Source: Planctomycetota bacterium (lineage in GTDB: Bacteria; Planctomycetota; Planctomycetia; Pirellulales; Pirellulaceae). From it: a stretch of DNA of 15,265 nucleotides. Positions 14,809 through 15,265 of the stretch are shown piece after piece; the first letter of the stretch is position 1; every line of letters starts with the position of its first letter. Both the position numbers and the translations under genes were made by a program. The DNA is taken from assembly GCA_019347795.1 (NCBI GenBank), contig JAHWKS010000020.1, positions 1-15,265 on the forward strand, given 5' to 3'. Under the pieces are notes generated by a model. It saw nothing but the letters and a program-made list of their open reading frames with translations, was not told the DNA's origin and ran no database searches.

Positions 14809-15265
14809 ATGATCGACACGAACTACATCCCCTGGGAAGCACTGGAAGCGGGGCTGGACGAGGTCCGCCGGTCGCCCCAGGATCAGGGGCGCCTGGAGTT
14901 GATCGTGCGGCGGCCGCGGAGCAACAAGCGCGATGTCTTGGCCGAGGGAGAGCTGGACCTATCGCGCGGACTCGTGGGCGACTGCTGGCGGCCGATGAAT
15001 AAGGGGGACGCTCCCGAGGCGAATCAACTCACGATCATGAACTCCCGGGCGATCGCTCTGATCGCCGGCGGCAAAGACCGCTGGCCGCCTGCGGGGGACC
15101 AGCTTTACATCGACCTCGACTTGAGCGAGGAGAACCTCCCGCCGGGAATGCAACTGTTGATCGGCGCGGCGGTGATCGAAATCACGCCGCTCCCGCACAC
15201 CGGCTGCGGCAAGTTCAAGGCCCGCTTCGGCCGCGACGCCCTCAAGTTCGTCAATTCGCCGGTCG
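14809..15265 (+). CDS. MOSC-domain protein (partial, runs off the window)
   Basis: The frame is open from ATG 14809 to the window end, giving 152 codons of an incomplete gene. After a short N-terminal part (MIDTNYIPWEALEAGLDEVR), the sequence GDCWRP, NQLTIMNSRAIALIAG, GDQLYIDLDLSEENLPPGM and IEITPLPHTGCGKFKARFG matches the beta-barrel MOSC domain. Cys133 in HTGCGKF is the conserved family cysteine. MOSC domains occur in molybdenum cofactor sulfurases and in mARC-like N-hydroxylated-substrate reductases and are thought to handle sulfur or bind the cofactor. Stand-alone MOSC proteins such as this are mostly uncharacterised. It starts 7 nt after the oxidoreductase stop, so co-transcription is likely; the ribosome-binding site is weak. 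The 3' end is not visible. Confidence 0.9.
   Translation, partial: MIDTNYIPWEALEAGLDEVRRSPQDQGRLELIVRRPRSNKRDVLAEGELDLSRGLVGDCWRPMNKGDAPEANQLTIMNSRAIALIAGGKDRWPPAGDQLYIDLDLSEENLPPGMQLLIGAAVIEITPLPHTGCGKFKARFGRDALKFVNSPV

Overview
The window is high-GC DNA that most likely comes from the phylum Planctomycetota, Pirellulales-like. The signs are a DUF1501 protein with a twin-arginine leader, a secreted protein with two TIGR03000-type domains, a Gfo/Idh/MocA-type oxidoreductase, a Tat-type BNR (sialidase-like) protein and a secreted protein with one CxxCH heme motif. This is inferred from protein families read by eye; no database search was run. No rRNA, tRNA, CRISPR array, insertion sequence or phage gene was seen.

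Left part (1-5427): a phosphotransferase-system Enzyme I (57-1820, +) converges with a Cys/Met-metabolism PLP enzyme (1867-3054, -). The PLP gene diverges from a tight two-gene unit: a secreted protein of unknown function with an STN-like domain (3346-4611) and a creatininase-family amidohydrolase (4617-5390). A hairpin followed by a T-tract starts directly after the amidohydrolase stop codon.

Middle (5428-9961): a Tat-exported five-Asp-box protein (5472-6641) is followed by a well-formed extended -10 promoter, then a secreted Gly/Ser/Trp/His-rich protein with two TIGR03000-type domains (6796-7800), and a textbook intrinsic terminator (7826-7860). Next come two genes joined by an ATGA stop/start overlap (7983-8672 and 8669-9718). 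They encode a single-pass membrane protein with an F-x-F-A-P-N-P motif and a polytopic HTTM-domain protein, an arrangement like the SdpA/SdpB pair. A 243-nt gap holding an AT-rich, hairpin-prone island follows.

Right part (9962-15265): a secreted single-heme-motif protein (9962-11206) converges with a 53-residue DUF3309-type membrane peptide (11217-11378, -). Upstream of that peptide lie a bidirectional terminator-like hairpin and a DUF1501 gene (11545-12977, -). The DUF1501 gene is broken by a frameshift that looks like a short deletion of about 22 nt. Divergent from it is a two-part Gfo/Idh/MocA-like protein (13143-14801) whose N-terminal part resembles a second copy of the family's C-terminal domain, closely followed by a partial MOSC-domain gene (14809 to the window edge).

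The most notable items are the SdpAB-like HTTM module, the duplicated-domain oxidoreductase, the broken DUF1501 gene and the low-complexity TIGR03000 protein. The genes do not form one obvious pathway. The layout looks like ordinary planctomycete chromosome, with several short transcription units directed at the cell envelope.
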